Notes under the pieces: model-generated | Seen by the model: only the letters and a program-made list of their open reading frames with translations | Databases searched by the model: none | What the model was told of the DNA's origin: nothing | Position numbers and translations under genes: made by a program | Shown: piece by piece, positions 1 through 9,564 of the stretch | Layout of the letters: each line of letters opens with the position of its first letter | Numbering within the stretch: position 1 is the first letter of the stretch | Assembly (NCBI GenBank): GCA_036897095.1 | Contig: JAYMSP010001855.1 | Span: 1 to 28,251, forward strand | Reading direction: 5' to 3' | DNA from: Plantago elongata | Taxonomy: Eukaryota; Streptophyta; Magnoliopsida; Lamiales; Plantaginaceae | DNA length: 28,251 nt

Positions 1-1215
1 AAACGAATGTGTGGCACCACTATCAAATAATGCTTTACCAGGGATGGAGGCGATAGAGATCGTACCTTCAATGGCATAAATTGCCGAAGGGCTCCCTGGC
101 TCGGCAGTCATCATGAATGCCCTTGGTCGGACATTCTAGCGCTCTGCATGTCTGTTACTTGCAGGTGCATTAGGGCGCGTCTCCCTTAACGGACATTCCT
201 GTACTCGATGTTGGTCACTGCCGCATCTCAGGCAGCGTCCATTCTTAAGGCAACATCGGTCTGCTGCATAGCCAGACTTATGGCAAAAGGAGCAGACAGT
301 TGGTGTGGTGTTCTTTGGCGGCTGGTTCCGCAGAGCAGACTCCACCCGGTGACGTGGGTTCCCTCGGGACTACTTGGCACTTCGGGTTTCCATTGGCCTC
401 TTATGCACAAGCGAGGCATTTTCAGGTCTGTTTCTCCTCAGTTTCTCTTCTGCCTTCCTGATTTCTCTGCACTCATCCTCCACTTGGAGAATCTTCTCCA
501 CAGCCTTGACGTAACTCACATGTTTCTTGGACACTAAGGCCCGGCATAAATCTAACCTCAAGCCTTCCACTAGTTTCCGGATTTTACGCTTTTCATCACC
601 CCAGTAATGGGGAGCGTACTGAAGCAAGCGGGAGAATTCCGCTTCGTATTCGCTGACACTTTTGTTACCTTGTACCAATTCCAGGAATTCTCGCTCTCGT
701 ACGTTCCTAATTACCTCTGGTACAAACTTGTTGTTGAATTCTTGGACAAAGTTTGACCAGGTCAGTGGGGTTCCTTCCTGCTTCCACCTTCGACTTACTA
801 ACATCCACCAATTCCTGGCGGCCTCTTCCAGACGATAAGTAGCGTATTTCACCTTTTGTTCGTCCGAGTAGCTGAGAACTTCAAAGATCTTCTCAAGACG
901 AGCCAAGAACTCTTCTGCTTTCTTATCATCAATCTCTCCAAAGAACACTGGAGGATTGAACCTGAGGAATCTCTCCAAAACTTGATCGTCGCTTTGGGTA
1001 GTCGATGATCGGTTTTTAGTAGCTAGTGGCTGTTGGTTCTGCCACTGCTGGGTCAGGAAAGTCCAGAAAGACAACATTTTCTGCATACTTGTTTGAGGGT
1101 TGGGTTCTCTTTCTTCAAGAACTGGAGTAGTAGTTTTCGGGTTTGGGGAAACTGGTTGTGGAGGTATAAATTCTTCTCCTTGTGCTTCAGGCTGGGGACT
1201 ATCAGTTTTAGACAT
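1..1215 (-). pseudogene. gag-pro: gag-protease polyprotein of element A, two in-frame amber stops
   Basis: The frame opens at ATG 1215-1213 (MSKTDSPQP...) and continues to position 1. It would form the virus-like particle and start the aspartic protease. Residues ~80-205 are a retrotransposon gag capsid domain (EAARNWW, LTWSNFVQEF and EYEAEFSRLLQYAP are typical). Two zinc knuckles follow: 294-253 is CX2CX4YX4C, with the usual His replaced by Tyr; 234-193 is a perfect CX2CX4HX4C (CLRCGSDQHRVQEC). Positions 24-1 encode DSGATHSF, the retropepsin active site. The frame is never shifted, but TAG stops lie at 372-370, just before the knuckles, and 138-136, between knuckles and protease. Translation would end at 281 residues. 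Each stop is a single-base change, so damage is recent or these are natural readthrough sites; I think damage is more likely. Confidence 0.9.
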
Positions 1216-1446
1216 TTTCACCTGTCTGGGATATCGGTAAAGATGTGAAGCAGTCAGTAACTGCTTGCAGATACGATGAGAATTAAGATAATAATAGACA
1301 GTTGCGCTTCATATTTTTCGTGTTATCCTAGTCCTTAAAGTCCTAGCCTAAAACCTGTTATGCCTTGAGGTAAGGGTTTCTAGGTTAACTATGATGTAGC
1401 GCGCAAATAATTCAACCCACGTTTTATTCCCATCTCTTTGGGTACA

Positions 1447-1502
1447 TATCTTACAAGGCCTATCTTACAAGTTCTATCTTACAGGACTTATTTTACAAGA
1501 CT
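1447..1502. repeat. 14-bp tandem repeat, four units
   Basis: Units starting at 1447, 1461, 1475 and 1489 read TATCTTACAAGGCC with small changes in each copy. The repeat lies in the element A leader. The core TCTTACA resembles the LTR terminus (TTACA), but these are internal copies with no sign of integration. Confidence 0.75.
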
Positions 1503-1646
1503 CCCGGTCGAGCTAACTAGTTTATTCCTACTTATCTAATACACACCTATATACAATAGTTCGTACTAATTTAAGCTACTAAAATACATAATTTATAGAG
1601 TTACTGAAACCGGTAGGGGGAAGCTTCATCATCCGAGTTATATCCG

Positions 1647-2013
1647 CCTTATCTCGATCCCTCGGACGGATCTTCTTCTTCCATGGAGAAGTACTGCGGA
1701 ACCCTAGGATGCTGATGTGGGTTGGACCTCCGAGCTGTTATTCGGTAACTACGATTGCCGGGAGCAATGCCACTTGGGCCGGCAATGTTCATTCCTCCTC
1801 CACGATAGCCGAGGGAGTTGCATATACAGGGGGAGCTAATGCTGGGGGTGGAGTTGCTGGGCCTTCTAGTGTGTCAGCTATTTCACCTCGCACATATTCC
1901 ATCTCGCTTTGGATGGCGTGCACCCGGTGTTCAATTGCTCTGAGGCGTTCCCGGCTTCGAGCACGGGCCCTCCTTTCGGCTGCTAGCTGTGCAGCTATCT
2001 GGCGGGAGCGCAT
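1647..2013 (-). pseudogene. Small coiled-coil-like ORF in the element A leader
   Basis: From ATG 2013 the minus strand encodes 74 residues beginning MRSRQIAAQLAAERRARARS, rich in Arg, Ala and Glu with heptad-like spacing, followed by a Pro/Ala-rich tail ending in VEEE. Its TGA stop (1791-1789) overlaps an ATG at 1792 in the next frame. That second frame runs ~48 more residues (MNIAGPSGIAPGNRS...) to a TAA near 1647 and has an acidic end. The two may be one ancestral leader ORF split by a one-base frameshift, or two overlapping ORFs. Some plant Gypsy elements carry an extra ORF upstream of gag. I recognise no domain and cannot give a function. Confidence 0.4.
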
Positions 2014-2222
2014 TCTACCTGAATGAGCCTCATCGACCTAGTTTTGAACGAAATTTCGTTCATTACCCAAGTCACGACTTTCTTCGTCGCTCATATATCG
2101 AAGTCAGTAAAATACATATAATAATAGTGCATAATAATGTGTCACTCCCCTGCCCCACTTTTGAAAATACTTTAGGTTCTTGGGTACTTGAACTACGTCA
2201 CAAACCTATTGGTCTGAACCGG

Positions 2223-2234
2223 GCTCTGATAACA
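2223..2234 (-). other. Primer-binding site of element A (tRNA-iMet)
   Basis: The minus strand reads TGTTATCAGAGC, one mismatch from TGGTATCAGAGC, which is complementary to the 3' end of plant initiator-Met tRNA. It lies three bases inside the LTR end at 2238, where minus-strand cDNA synthesis would start. Confidence 0.88.
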
Positions 2235-2635
2235 CTCTGTAATGCCCGGGATCAGGTTCAGACGCCAAGGATTGTGCCGAATATCGCAAGTACATATTTA
2301 TTAAAATATTACAACATTATACATTACATAACGATGTTTAGGATAATCAAAACAGAAAGCAAACAGAAACACACATTTAACTAAACCAGCAACGGAGACC
2401 AGTCGGTCCGTCTGGTAACTCTACCCAAGCCCGCCTTCGTGCTCAAAATCTGGGAAAGCAAAATATTGGAAACAGGGAGAGTGTCAGTCACTAGGACTCA
2501 GTGAGGACAGTCAGGCATGCATGAATGTGCGTATGAAATTATGCAACAGTACAGTTAACTAGCACACTTGCTGATCAGGCAGTAATTTTTGAACAGTGGT
2601 GAAACCGCAAACAGGAACAGAATAGTGTCATCATA

Positions 2636-2886
2636 AGCTAGTCCCCGAGAGGTGATCTCCTACGGGCTCCAGAGGTGTCCACACCGCGAGTACACGGTGT
2701 AGCGCTTTGCTCCGCATGCCACATAGCGACTGCCAGATGACCAGTAACATGAGGTATCATTGTAGGCGAGTCCCCTAGAGGTGGCCCCTACGGATTCGAG
2801 AGGTGCCCACACCGCGAATACATGATGCAGCGCTTCGCTCCGCATGGCACATAGCGGCTGCCGAAAGACCAGTAACAGTAACGCTG
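2636..2886. repeat. ~128-bp tandem duplication in the element A LTR
   Basis: Two diverged copies (about 2636-2763 and 2764-2886) share GTCCCC, GAGAGGTG, CACACCGCGA, CGCTCCGCATG-like and ACCAGTAACA blocks in the same order. The ACCAGTAACA blocks are 128 bp apart. The position corresponds to where the element B LTR has its 68-bp tandem repeats, so this LTR zone tolerates or gains repeats. Confidence 0.8.
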
Positions 2887-3018
2887 CAAGTGACATCACC
2901 CAGCTAAACAGGACGTGAACGGTTTTCCAAAACAGTTTTCAGTGTGCACTTATATTTTTCAGCAAAACAGTTTTCGTGCAATGCAATGAGTGAGGATCAA
3001 GAGTAAGGATAATATGCA

Positions 3019-3125
3019 GATGCAGTACTGTAACAGTGAACAGTTCAGTAACATGATCAGGATAACAGTAACAGGGGGCAGGATCAGGAAACAGGATCAG
3101 TGACAGGATCAGTAACATGACTCAG
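3019..3125. repeat. Degenerate CAGGATCAGTAA repeats in the element A LTR
   Basis: Short irregular iterations of CAGTAACA and CAGGATCAG occupy this stretch. Unit length is variable and no exact period holds across it. Confidence 0.6.
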
Positions 3126-3737
3126 TGTACAGTATAAGTCAGCAATTGGAGCTATAAAATGTCAAGGCTAGACCGGTGGTGTCACCTAAGTGCAGGTCAA
3201 CTGTAGTTTAGAACCCTAAATCGGAAATCAAGATATGTAGACAAAACTCGATACTCAATACTAATCGGCAATTGATGTAATAAAATGTCCCATTAATAAA
3301 GTATTTCTAAGTACAGGTTATCTACCACTTATACAATCAGTCAACTGAATCCGGAACTAAGTCGAAGTTGGTGTCAGACAGTTAGACAAATAAACAGGTG
3401 CATAAATGAAAAACGGGAAATGAATAATAGCACTTTAACTATTACTAATTGATAATTAACAATAGTTAACCCTTCATTAATATTATTTACGATAATAATT
3501 AACGCTAATTACTTGCTAATTAAGGAATACTAATGACAATAATTAACTATAATTAACTATTAATTTCCGAGTTTTGGGGTTGTTCGGCAGTTGGGGAGGT
3601 AGCCGGAGTTGGCCGAAAATGGGGCGGCAGTTGGCCGGAATAAGGAGAAAATGAGGGAGATCGAAGGAAACTGAGAGCAACTGAGGGGGGAAATGAACAG
3701 GAGAATGGTGTGGAGTCGAAACTGTAACTGAGCCACC

Positions 3738-3746
3738 TATTTATAG
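3738..3746 (-). promoter_or_regulatory. TATA box of the element A LTR
   Basis: The minus strand reads TATAAATAG in a GC-richer context, the plant TATA consensus. It would place the transcript start near 3710 and split the LTR into a ~770-bp U3 and a ~1.5-kb R-U5. The element B LTR has the same box in an equivalent setting (6511-6502), which supports it. Confidence 0.7.
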
Positions 3747-4512
3747 CTCTCCGACAGCGGCAATGGCGGTGGTGAAGGCGGAGGAAACGGCCGGAATTCG
3801 GCCACGTCTCACCTTCCTCCTCCATTCGTTTGCTGCATCACTTTCCTATGCAGTGGCTCCATTTTCCTCCGTTCGTTTCACGCGCAGCAATCGACAGGGG
3901 GTGGCGCCACCTGTCCATTTGGCGGCTCGAGAGGACATAACGGTGGGCGACGGGAGGCGTGAGGTGGTCACGTGAAGAAGCCGATGTGGAGGGCTCGAAT
4001 TGGCGTAGAAAGAGGCGTGGACGGAGAAGAAAAATGGGGAGAAGGAGAGAAGGAACGGAGTTGATGATGAAGCAGTCAACAATGGCTGCCATTCCCGTCC
4101 AAAGTGATTTGGGGTAGATGATAGGTGTGAAATTACGACAATACCCTTGGCTGGTAAAAGGAAGGAAATGGAAAGTAAGGGTACTCTGATCTTTTCTCTA
4201 TTATATATATAACAGGTTCGTTTTGGCTACTAAATGGCTCGTAAATAAATTTCGGAAAAAGGTAAATCACTTCCCGGACATTTATCGAGTCATTCTCGAG
4301 CCCTCGGAAAAATAAAATAAATAATTTTTATTTTATAATTTTAATATTATTTTATTCGAAATAACTAGTTTCTATTTTATCGTCGAATCCGCTAGATGTT
4401 AAAATATGAAATTCGACATTACCTATTTACGTAATTTGTCTACTCGTACGAAAGGATAAAATTACTATTTTATTCATTTACCGAAATACGAGAAAATTTG
4501 GCGGACCTTACA

Positions 4513-4517
4513 AACTG
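4513..4517. other. Likely target-site duplication of element A (AACTG)
   Basis: The five bases next to A's LTR end are AACTG. The uninterrupted LTR copy reads CAGT-AACTG-TCTTGGG on its minus strand at 9836-9820. A 5-bp duplicate is expected at the other end of A, outside the window, so this is a prediction. Confidence 0.55.
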
Positions 4518-4560
4518 TCTTGGGCTAGACCAAATTGATCAGGTATTGGTCAATAACAAG

Positions 4561-4815
4561 AGTGGAGGCGTGACCACTTTGGTGTTGCATTGATGGACAC
4601 GACTCCATCGCAACCCGAATATAACAAGTGTGGAGGCGTGACCTCTCTGGTTTTGCATTGATGCACACGAGTCCATCGAAACCCGAATATAACAAGTGTG
4701 GAGGCGTGACCTCTCTGGTGTTGCATTGATGGACACGACTCCATCGCCACCCGAATATCAAAGTGGAGGAGCGACCTCGTAGTTGTTGCATGTGATAGGG
4801 GCGACCCATCGCAAC
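4561..4815. repeat. 68-bp tandem repeats in the element B LTR
   Basis: The block TGGAGGCGTGACC recurs at 4563, 4631 and 4699 (period 68) and, diverged, at 4764 (TGGAGGAGCGACC). Each unit also has TGTTGCAT and CCATCGCAACCCGAATAT-like blocks. The inverted LTR copy at 9650-9780 has only two units, so copy number differs between LTR copies. The unit is not a multiple of three. Confidence 0.88.
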
Positions 4816-6501
4816 ACACATATATGACCGTTTGAATAGTCCGAAAGTGACAGGAGCCTGAACAGGAAGCGCTGCAGATCGCTTTACAACAGTATGTTGA
4901 CAACGTCGACCAGGACGGTTTCCCACATTTTCCAAAAATAGTGTGTGGTTGCTTTTCAAAATCAGTTTTCGTGCAATGCAGTTCATGAGGATCAACAGGA
5001 CAGAATTAGGATGCTATATCAATAGATAACTGGAATAATGTAATATCAAGTCAATACAAGTCAGGTATCTCTAAATACAAGTTATCGTCAGTTATACAAT
5101 CAGTAATTGAAGTTAGTAATCGGATCGTAGTTAGTCGGTCGTCGTCGAGTAGCCGCAGTCAGAGTTAGGCAGACAGGTACATAAACATGAACAGGTACTG
5201 GAATTTAAATAAATGAACGGCAACAAATTTCTCAGGGCCGGATGCCGAAAGCCTGAAATCGCTCACCTTCAATGGGCTGGTACGATATGCAACTTCGAAT
5301 TCCTAATTACAAGACTCCCCAAATTCCCCCAAATAATCCTAACAGGTGGTAATAATTAAATAACAACAATGCTTAAGTATTGAAAAATCATGTGACGCGA
5401 CAAGACATACGCAAATTGACACAATCAAGTTTCAAGCTTAACTTTAATTCAAAGCCTAAAGATACTACGCACAAGTAGTTAACTTAGACATCAAATACTC
5501 GGCAAGCTATCAAACACCAGTTCACATAATACACATGACAGCCTATCCCCGTTATAACCGGAGGTTTCCTAGCAACTAACATATACTAGCCAAACTAACC
5601 ATCACAGAAACGGCCCACTGTTTATTAAACTGAAAAATACAGTTTTCCTAATTTTACTCAAACAGATAGGAACCAATATTCGATGGTAAATCTCATTTTC
5701 ACAACACTGGGCAGCCCGGGGCAAGGCAATAAACCAATACATACCATTTCCCGACCATATGTACACAACCTCGGCTAGAACCGAAACCAACCTATGTAAG
5801 CCATAGCCATATACGCAATCGAAGACGGAGAATAAACACAACAACACACACAGCATAGCTTTGTCCCGTAATACCATCCACTCCATGGACTGTAACCAAG
5901 TACCAATACAATACCAATACGAACAGCAACATATATATACGACATACAATGCTCGTCATGCCAGCAAGGCAGTGATGGCCACTAGCAACACGCAGAAGCA
6001 CAACACAATAGCTAAACAGTACCGGACACAGTTCACTACGCTACAGCCTACAATCGACAGTCAATCGACAACCAACTACATAGACCAACTATACTGATAC
6101 AAGCTTAACTCAACACAAGTAGGATAATTTAACTAGAACAACAATGCGAAAAATATAACAACTTAATAATTCATTTTCCCCATCAATTTTTTTGAATATA
6201 ATCGAATAAAATAGCACTAACCGGAGAGATTGATCGAGCGAGACAAAAGCGAATAGGCGGGTGGTGGCTGTACGGTGGCGACGGGGTTGTTGGAAAAAAG
6301 ATAAGAAGCTGCAGGCAACAATTATTCAGTTTCCGTTTCTTAATTCGAGTATAATCGAACAAAGAGAGGGATACTAACCGGAATGGATCGCGAATAACGA
6401 TGCTAATCCGGTGCAAATGAAGGAGTGGTTGAGAGGCGGTAGTGGAATTGAGACGAGAATGAGAGAGTGAGTGAGGTGTGACCGGAATGAAGGGGAGATG
6501 G

Positions 6502-6511
6502 CCTATTTATA
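6502..6511 (-). promoter_or_regulatory. TATA box of the element B LTR
   Basis: The minus strand reads TATAAATAGG. The surrounding CCTATTTATAGG is a near-perfect palindrome. It lies in a GC-rich segment downstream of the AT-rich U3, as in the element A LTR. Confidence 0.65.
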
Positions 6512-7111
6512 GGCGAGTAGTCGCCGCCCTTGGTGGGCCGGAGTCCCCCCGTGAGACGCCGCGTGTCCCGCCACGCTTCCCTTGCGCCTCCGTCCTTCTC
6601 CACGCGTCCGGATACGCGTCCTTCATGCGTGAATTCCTCGGGCACGTGTCAAGGGTAATTCGGTCTTCTTCCACTGCGGCTGGTGGTCGGTGGGGAGGGC
6701 GGCTCCTTCCTGGAGAAGCAACCGGCCCGGATTGGAGGAAATGGCGGATTGAACGGTTGACTAAAGAAGAAAATTGGGGAAGAAAAAGGCAATTTTAAGG
6801 GTATTGTGGTCATTTCGCAATTATATATACCTAGTTCCTTCTGGACTCCAAACGACTCGTAAATAAATTCCGAAAAAAATATAAAATCAATTCCCGAGCG
6901 ACATGTAAGACGAATTAAATCCATATAAAAATTAAAATAAATATTTTTATTTTATTTGTTTTATTATTATTTTATTAATTTACTATCAAATACTAATTTA
7001 ACGCTTATTCGTAATTCACTGGCGATCATAACCGGCCGTGAATTTCTGAATTTGACTCGTTGTTAAAGGTTAAATACATTCACACATGTAGAGTTAGTAG
7101 TCAATGAACAG

Positions 7112-7510
7112 TTAAAATAATAATATTAATATATGAATAAATTTAGGGCTCTTACACTCTCCCCCACTTTTGGAAATTTGGTCCTCCAAATATGACCTAT
7201 CCTCGGTAAACAAATATGGGTACTTCTCCCGTATCTCGGCTTCTTTCTTCCAAGTTTCTTCCTCTAGGGTATGATTCTGCCAGAGAATCTTAACTAAAGG
7301 AATCTGCTTATTACGGAGTTCATTCCGATTGTCCATCGGTTTGTGAGTGAGCAGCAGTACTAATTTTTGTTGCGGTCCTTGCAACAACCCAAATAGCTCA
7401 TCTATGTGGGGTAACAGGTATATGGTTTTGACGGTTAGATTATTCAACCTTCAATAATCTATACACATCGTTCGTGTACCATCTTTCTTTTCGGCAAATA
7501 TTGGAGCACC
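7112..7510 (-). pseudogene. pol: Element B pol remnant: RT N-terminal part fused to pol C-terminus
   Basis: From 7510 the minus strand encodes GAPIFAEKKDGTRTMCIDY, an in-frame TGA, then RLNNLTVKTIYLLPHIDELF. This is the start of a Gypsy reverse transcriptase (family pattern: GAP-VKKKDG-MCIDYRELN-PLP-IDDLF). Near 7372 it jumps to a segment with IPLVKILWQNHTLEEETW and REKYPYLF, the chromodomain-like end of chromovirus integrase. RT palm and catalytic YxDD, RNase H and the integrase core are absent, an internal deletion of perhaps 2-3 kb. The last codons read through the polypurine tract into the LTR and stop at 7112, so the natural pol end overlapped the 3' LTR by about 45 bases. Confidence 0.87.
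7157..7173 (-). other. Polypurine tract of element B
   Basis: The minus strand reads CCAAAAGTGGGGGAGAG directly before the LTR start TGTAAGAG at 7156. This is the plus-strand primer of LTR retrotransposons. It is also translated as the last codons of the pol remnant. Confidence 0.85.
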
Positions 7511-7987
7511 TCTGGACAGGGTTAATCAAATGGCTATGTAAGATTGGTACCCATGCTTTAAGAATTTACATGTAGATATCACTCGGGTTCGGGCCAAAAA
7601 TGGAAGTTTCAAAGGTGATCGGCTTCCCTATAAAAGTTTGCTGGGTTTGACAGTCGAGGATTGCATAATGTGCATATAACCTATCCTAAGGTTGCATTAA
7701 AGAAAAACTGGACCCCTTTTGTGAGGTAAAACGATCTGGCATAAGAAGGCATAGGGGACTATGAACTGTAAATGGACACCAACACCTAAGCACTAGCGCA
7801 TCTATTACATATTTACAATGGTGAAATTACAGGGAAATGTCGAAGAGCGGCAAGCAAAAACATCTTATAGAAGTTCAGGAACATGAGAACAGGAACATCT
7901 TATAGACAATCTTACAACATGCTAGCTGTTTACTTATTTTTAGAAGTTGAAGCACTAGGATGAGAATTCCTAGAGGATGCAGACGAA
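7511..7987 (-). other. Degraded element B interior, no intact frame
   Basis: About 480 bp between the gag knuckles and the RT scrap. Minus-strand translation of about 7600-7690 gives ILDCQTQQTFIGKPITF, which resembles the LLDC segment after retropepsin in Gypsy pol; stops and frameshifts surround it. From 7700 to 7960 I see no coding similarity. The string GAACATCTTATAG occurs twice (near 7890), a minor local duplication. It could include a small foreign insertion. Confidence 0.4.
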
Positions 7988-9132
7988 CATTCCGTACAAT
8001 GGTGTTTATCACTTCCACACCTTAAGCAACTCCCCAGCATTGGGCTTCTGTATGACCTGGTTTTCCGCAAAAATGGAAGGTAATTATGGCAGGGGTTCTT
8101 GGTGGCATATTCTGGCGATCATGTTCAACCCGGGGGCGAGTTGCTTGCTTCTGTGCGGGATTTTCATTGAAAGCTCGTTTCCGGTTCTTGTCAAAATTCT
8201 GCTGTTCCAACGTCCTTGGTCTTTCCTGACCATCTCTCTGGCATAGACTTTTAGCGTCAGACTAAATAACCATCGCTTTCTCTACTGCTGTTTCATAGTC
8301 CGGATAATCCTTCCCTAGAATTATCCAGCTTATCTCAGTTTTCAATCCATCGATAAACTGCGTAATCTTCCATTCTTCGTCGTCCATTACATAAGGTACG
8401 TACTTCAGTAGTCGTGAAAACTCTGCTTCATATGCTGCTACAGACCGATTTCCTTGCGTCAGGCTTAAGAATGCCTTTTCTTGTTCTTGCCTGATAACCT
8501 TGGGTATGAACTTCTTGGTGAACTCTTGCACGAACAAATTCCACATCAAGTCAACTCCTCTCTTCTCCCAAATGCGACTGGTCAAATCCCACCAGTCTTG
8601 GGTAGCTCCTATTAACTTATACGGCACATACCGCACTCGTTGTTCGTCGGTATAATGGAGCACTGCAAAAAAAATTCTCCATTCCTTTGACAAAATGCTC
8701 GGCTTTAACATCATCAGCCTCTCCATATAAAGTAGGAGGCTCATAACTCAGAAACCTTTGCATGAGACGGTCATCTTCGAAAATCGATGACTATCCTTCG
8801 GTAGACTTGAATCCCTTTAACTGCAGCGTCATTTGTTTCCAAAAGGGTACCATTTCCCGAATTTGGGGAAAAGAAGATGGTTCGGCTCTAGAAGGCTCTT
8901 CTACAGGCGGTGGTTCTACTTGAGGGGGTAACTGCGGGTTACTACTTTCTTGAGCTAAGGGGTTTTGCTCATCTATAGTACTGTAGTTAAGTAAATTAAA
9001 GTCGCAATTAGTGCCTGAAACATAACTCCGTCCACTCAGGACTGCGCAACTACTACAAGGAAGCTTCGTCCATCTATCGAAGTGAGTAAATATAGATAAT
9101 AATAGTGCATAATTACGTGTCTCTCTCCCCAT
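7988..9132 (-). pseudogene. gag: Element B gag with zinc knuckles, frameshifted
   Basis: Three open pieces form one decayed gag. 9132-8791 is a leader-derived start plus a Pro/Glu-rich N-terminus, aligning with element A from FPQIREMVPFW on, and ends in a TGA. 8744-8262 carries the capsid domain (ATQDWWDLTSR, MWNLFVQEFTKKF, YEAEFSRLLKYVP). A frameshift near 8664-8672 lies in a run of eight A. The end has two knuckles: FHFCGKPGHTEAQC (about 8085-8040), where the first Cys is Phe, and a perfect CLRCGSDKHHCTEC in another frame (about 8031-7990). The second matches element A's second knuckle closely. The true start is unclear because the leader has been deleted into it. Confidence 0.85.
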
Positions 9133-9197
9133 TTTTGAAAATATAGTATAGGAGTTAGTATTTGGAAGTGTGTCACAGTCCTATTGGTCCAAACCGG

Positions 9198-9209
9198 GCT
9201 CTGATACCA
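9198..9209 (-). other. Primer-binding site of element B (tRNA-iMet)
   Basis: The minus strand reads TGGTATCAGAGC, a perfect match to the plant initiator-Met tRNA primer site. It is three bases from the LTR end TG at 9213. Confidence 0.93.
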
Positions 9210-9212
9210 CTC

Positions 9213-9564
9213 TGTAAGGCCCCGGTCTGGTCCGGACGTCAGGATTATGCCGAACTTTCAAATACATAGATATATCGAAGTAATAATTATTACACACCCC
9301 GAATTTAATTTATACCACATAAGTTACTACACACGCCTAATTGATCAGCAACGGAACAGCACGGCCTAGTGTCAGTCAGTCTGCCTATTTACCCCGACCT
9401 CTCTTTGTGCTCTAAACCTGGAAAATCAAGGTTAGACAAGAAGAGCGTAGGTCAACAGACTTAGTGAGGATAATCAAGCAAGTATAAGAAAATGCATGAA
9501 TGCAACAGGATAGCAAACCACCACAAGTTGTTCAAGAAATTTTCAAAACAACTTGGGAAACCGT
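9213..9564 (-). mobile_element. 3' end of element B's 5' LTR (left arm of palindrome)
   Basis: Starts TGTAAGGCCCC beside the primer site and keeps only the last ~352 bp of the LTR. It ends near CCGT at 9564, where the sequence switches to an inverted LTR piece. It is matched in reverse complement by 9891-10243 with few differences. Confidence 0.87.

Larger units (their letters stand above)
1216..2222 (-). other. 5' leader of element A between primer site and gag
   Basis: This untranslated leader of about 1 kb holds a small coding-like stretch (1647-2013), a 14-bp tandem repeat (1447-1502) and otherwise AT-rich sequence. Its segment nearest the primer site (about 2080-2222) matches the leader of element B at about 9070-9197, including the string TAATAGTGCATAAT, which shows the two elements are related. 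Element B lacks the middle of this leader. Confidence 0.7.
1..4512 (-). mobile_element. LTR retrotransposon A (Ty3/Gypsy type), 5' part
   Basis: On the minus strand the order is 5' LTR (4512 to 2238), primer-binding site, ~1 kb leader, gag, then the start of protease, which runs off the left edge. The rest of pol and the 3' LTR lie outside the window. The gag core, paired CCHC knuckles, DSGATHSF protease motif and tRNA-iMet primer site are the standard Ty3/Gypsy set. The 2.3-kb LTR fits long-LTR chromoviruses such as the Tekay/Del group, but the clade is an inference because RT and integrase are not visible. The element sits inside the LTR of element B, so it is the younger of the two. Confidence 0.9.
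2238..4512 (-). mobile_element. 5' LTR of element A (complete, 2275 bp)
   Basis: The LTR is bounded by TGTAA at 2238 and TTACA at 4512, the expected TG...CA inverted ends. The primer site is directly outside its 3' end. From the 5' end it contains an AT-rich U3 (about 4220-4512), a TATA box near 3746, a GC-richer segment that would be early transcript, then AT-rich sequence and repeat-rich U5 (2636-3125). The U3 end resembles that of the element B LTR: both have a shared run around AATTTATTTACGAG beside a long AT tract. ORFs inside it are unsupported. Confidence 0.88.
4513..7156 (-). mobile_element. 3' LTR of element B, truncated by element A
   Basis: The right end TTACA (7152-7156) abuts a polypurine tract, marking the 5' end of a 3' LTR on the minus strand. 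Homology to the LTR piece at 9554-9831 (inverted) covers 4513-4925. The other LTR copy continues beyond 4513 for 413 bp to a TGTAAGG terminus, so the full LTR would be about 3.06 kb. It contains 68-bp repeats, a GC-rich segment at about 6400-6800 with a TATA box, and an AT-rich U3. ORFs across 5600-6900 show no recognisable domain and are treated as chance. Confidence 0.85.
4513..9564 (-). mobile_element. LTR retrotransposon B (Ty3/Gypsy chromovirus), deleted and interrupted
   Basis: Order on the minus strand: 5' LTR remnant (9564 to 9213), primer site, short leader, damaged gag, RT scrap joined to the pol C-terminus, polypurine tract, 3' LTR (7156 to 4513). The interior is about 2 kb, whereas family members have 5-7 kb, so most of protease, RT, RNase H and integrase is gone. 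The 3' LTR is cut at 4513 by insertion of element A; the missing ~413 bp should lie beyond A's far end. The 5' LTR is cut at an inverted junction near 9554-9564. The element cannot move by itself. Confidence 0.88.

Noticed and set aside
3553-4092. ORFs on both strands at 3553-4092 as small genes
   Set aside because: They lie inside the element A LTR in a GC-richer transcribed segment, overlap each other in several frames and show no domain.
4196-4215. TATATATAT run as the main TATA box of the element A LTR
   Set aside because: A better plant consensus, TATAAATAG, lies at 3746-3738 and is conserved in the element B LTR; the TA run may be simple AT-rich U3.
5602-6924. ORFs within the element B LTR (for example 5602-5949 and 6478-6798)
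   Set aside because: They are low-complexity or overlapping frames with no similarity I recognise, and the other LTR family does not keep them.
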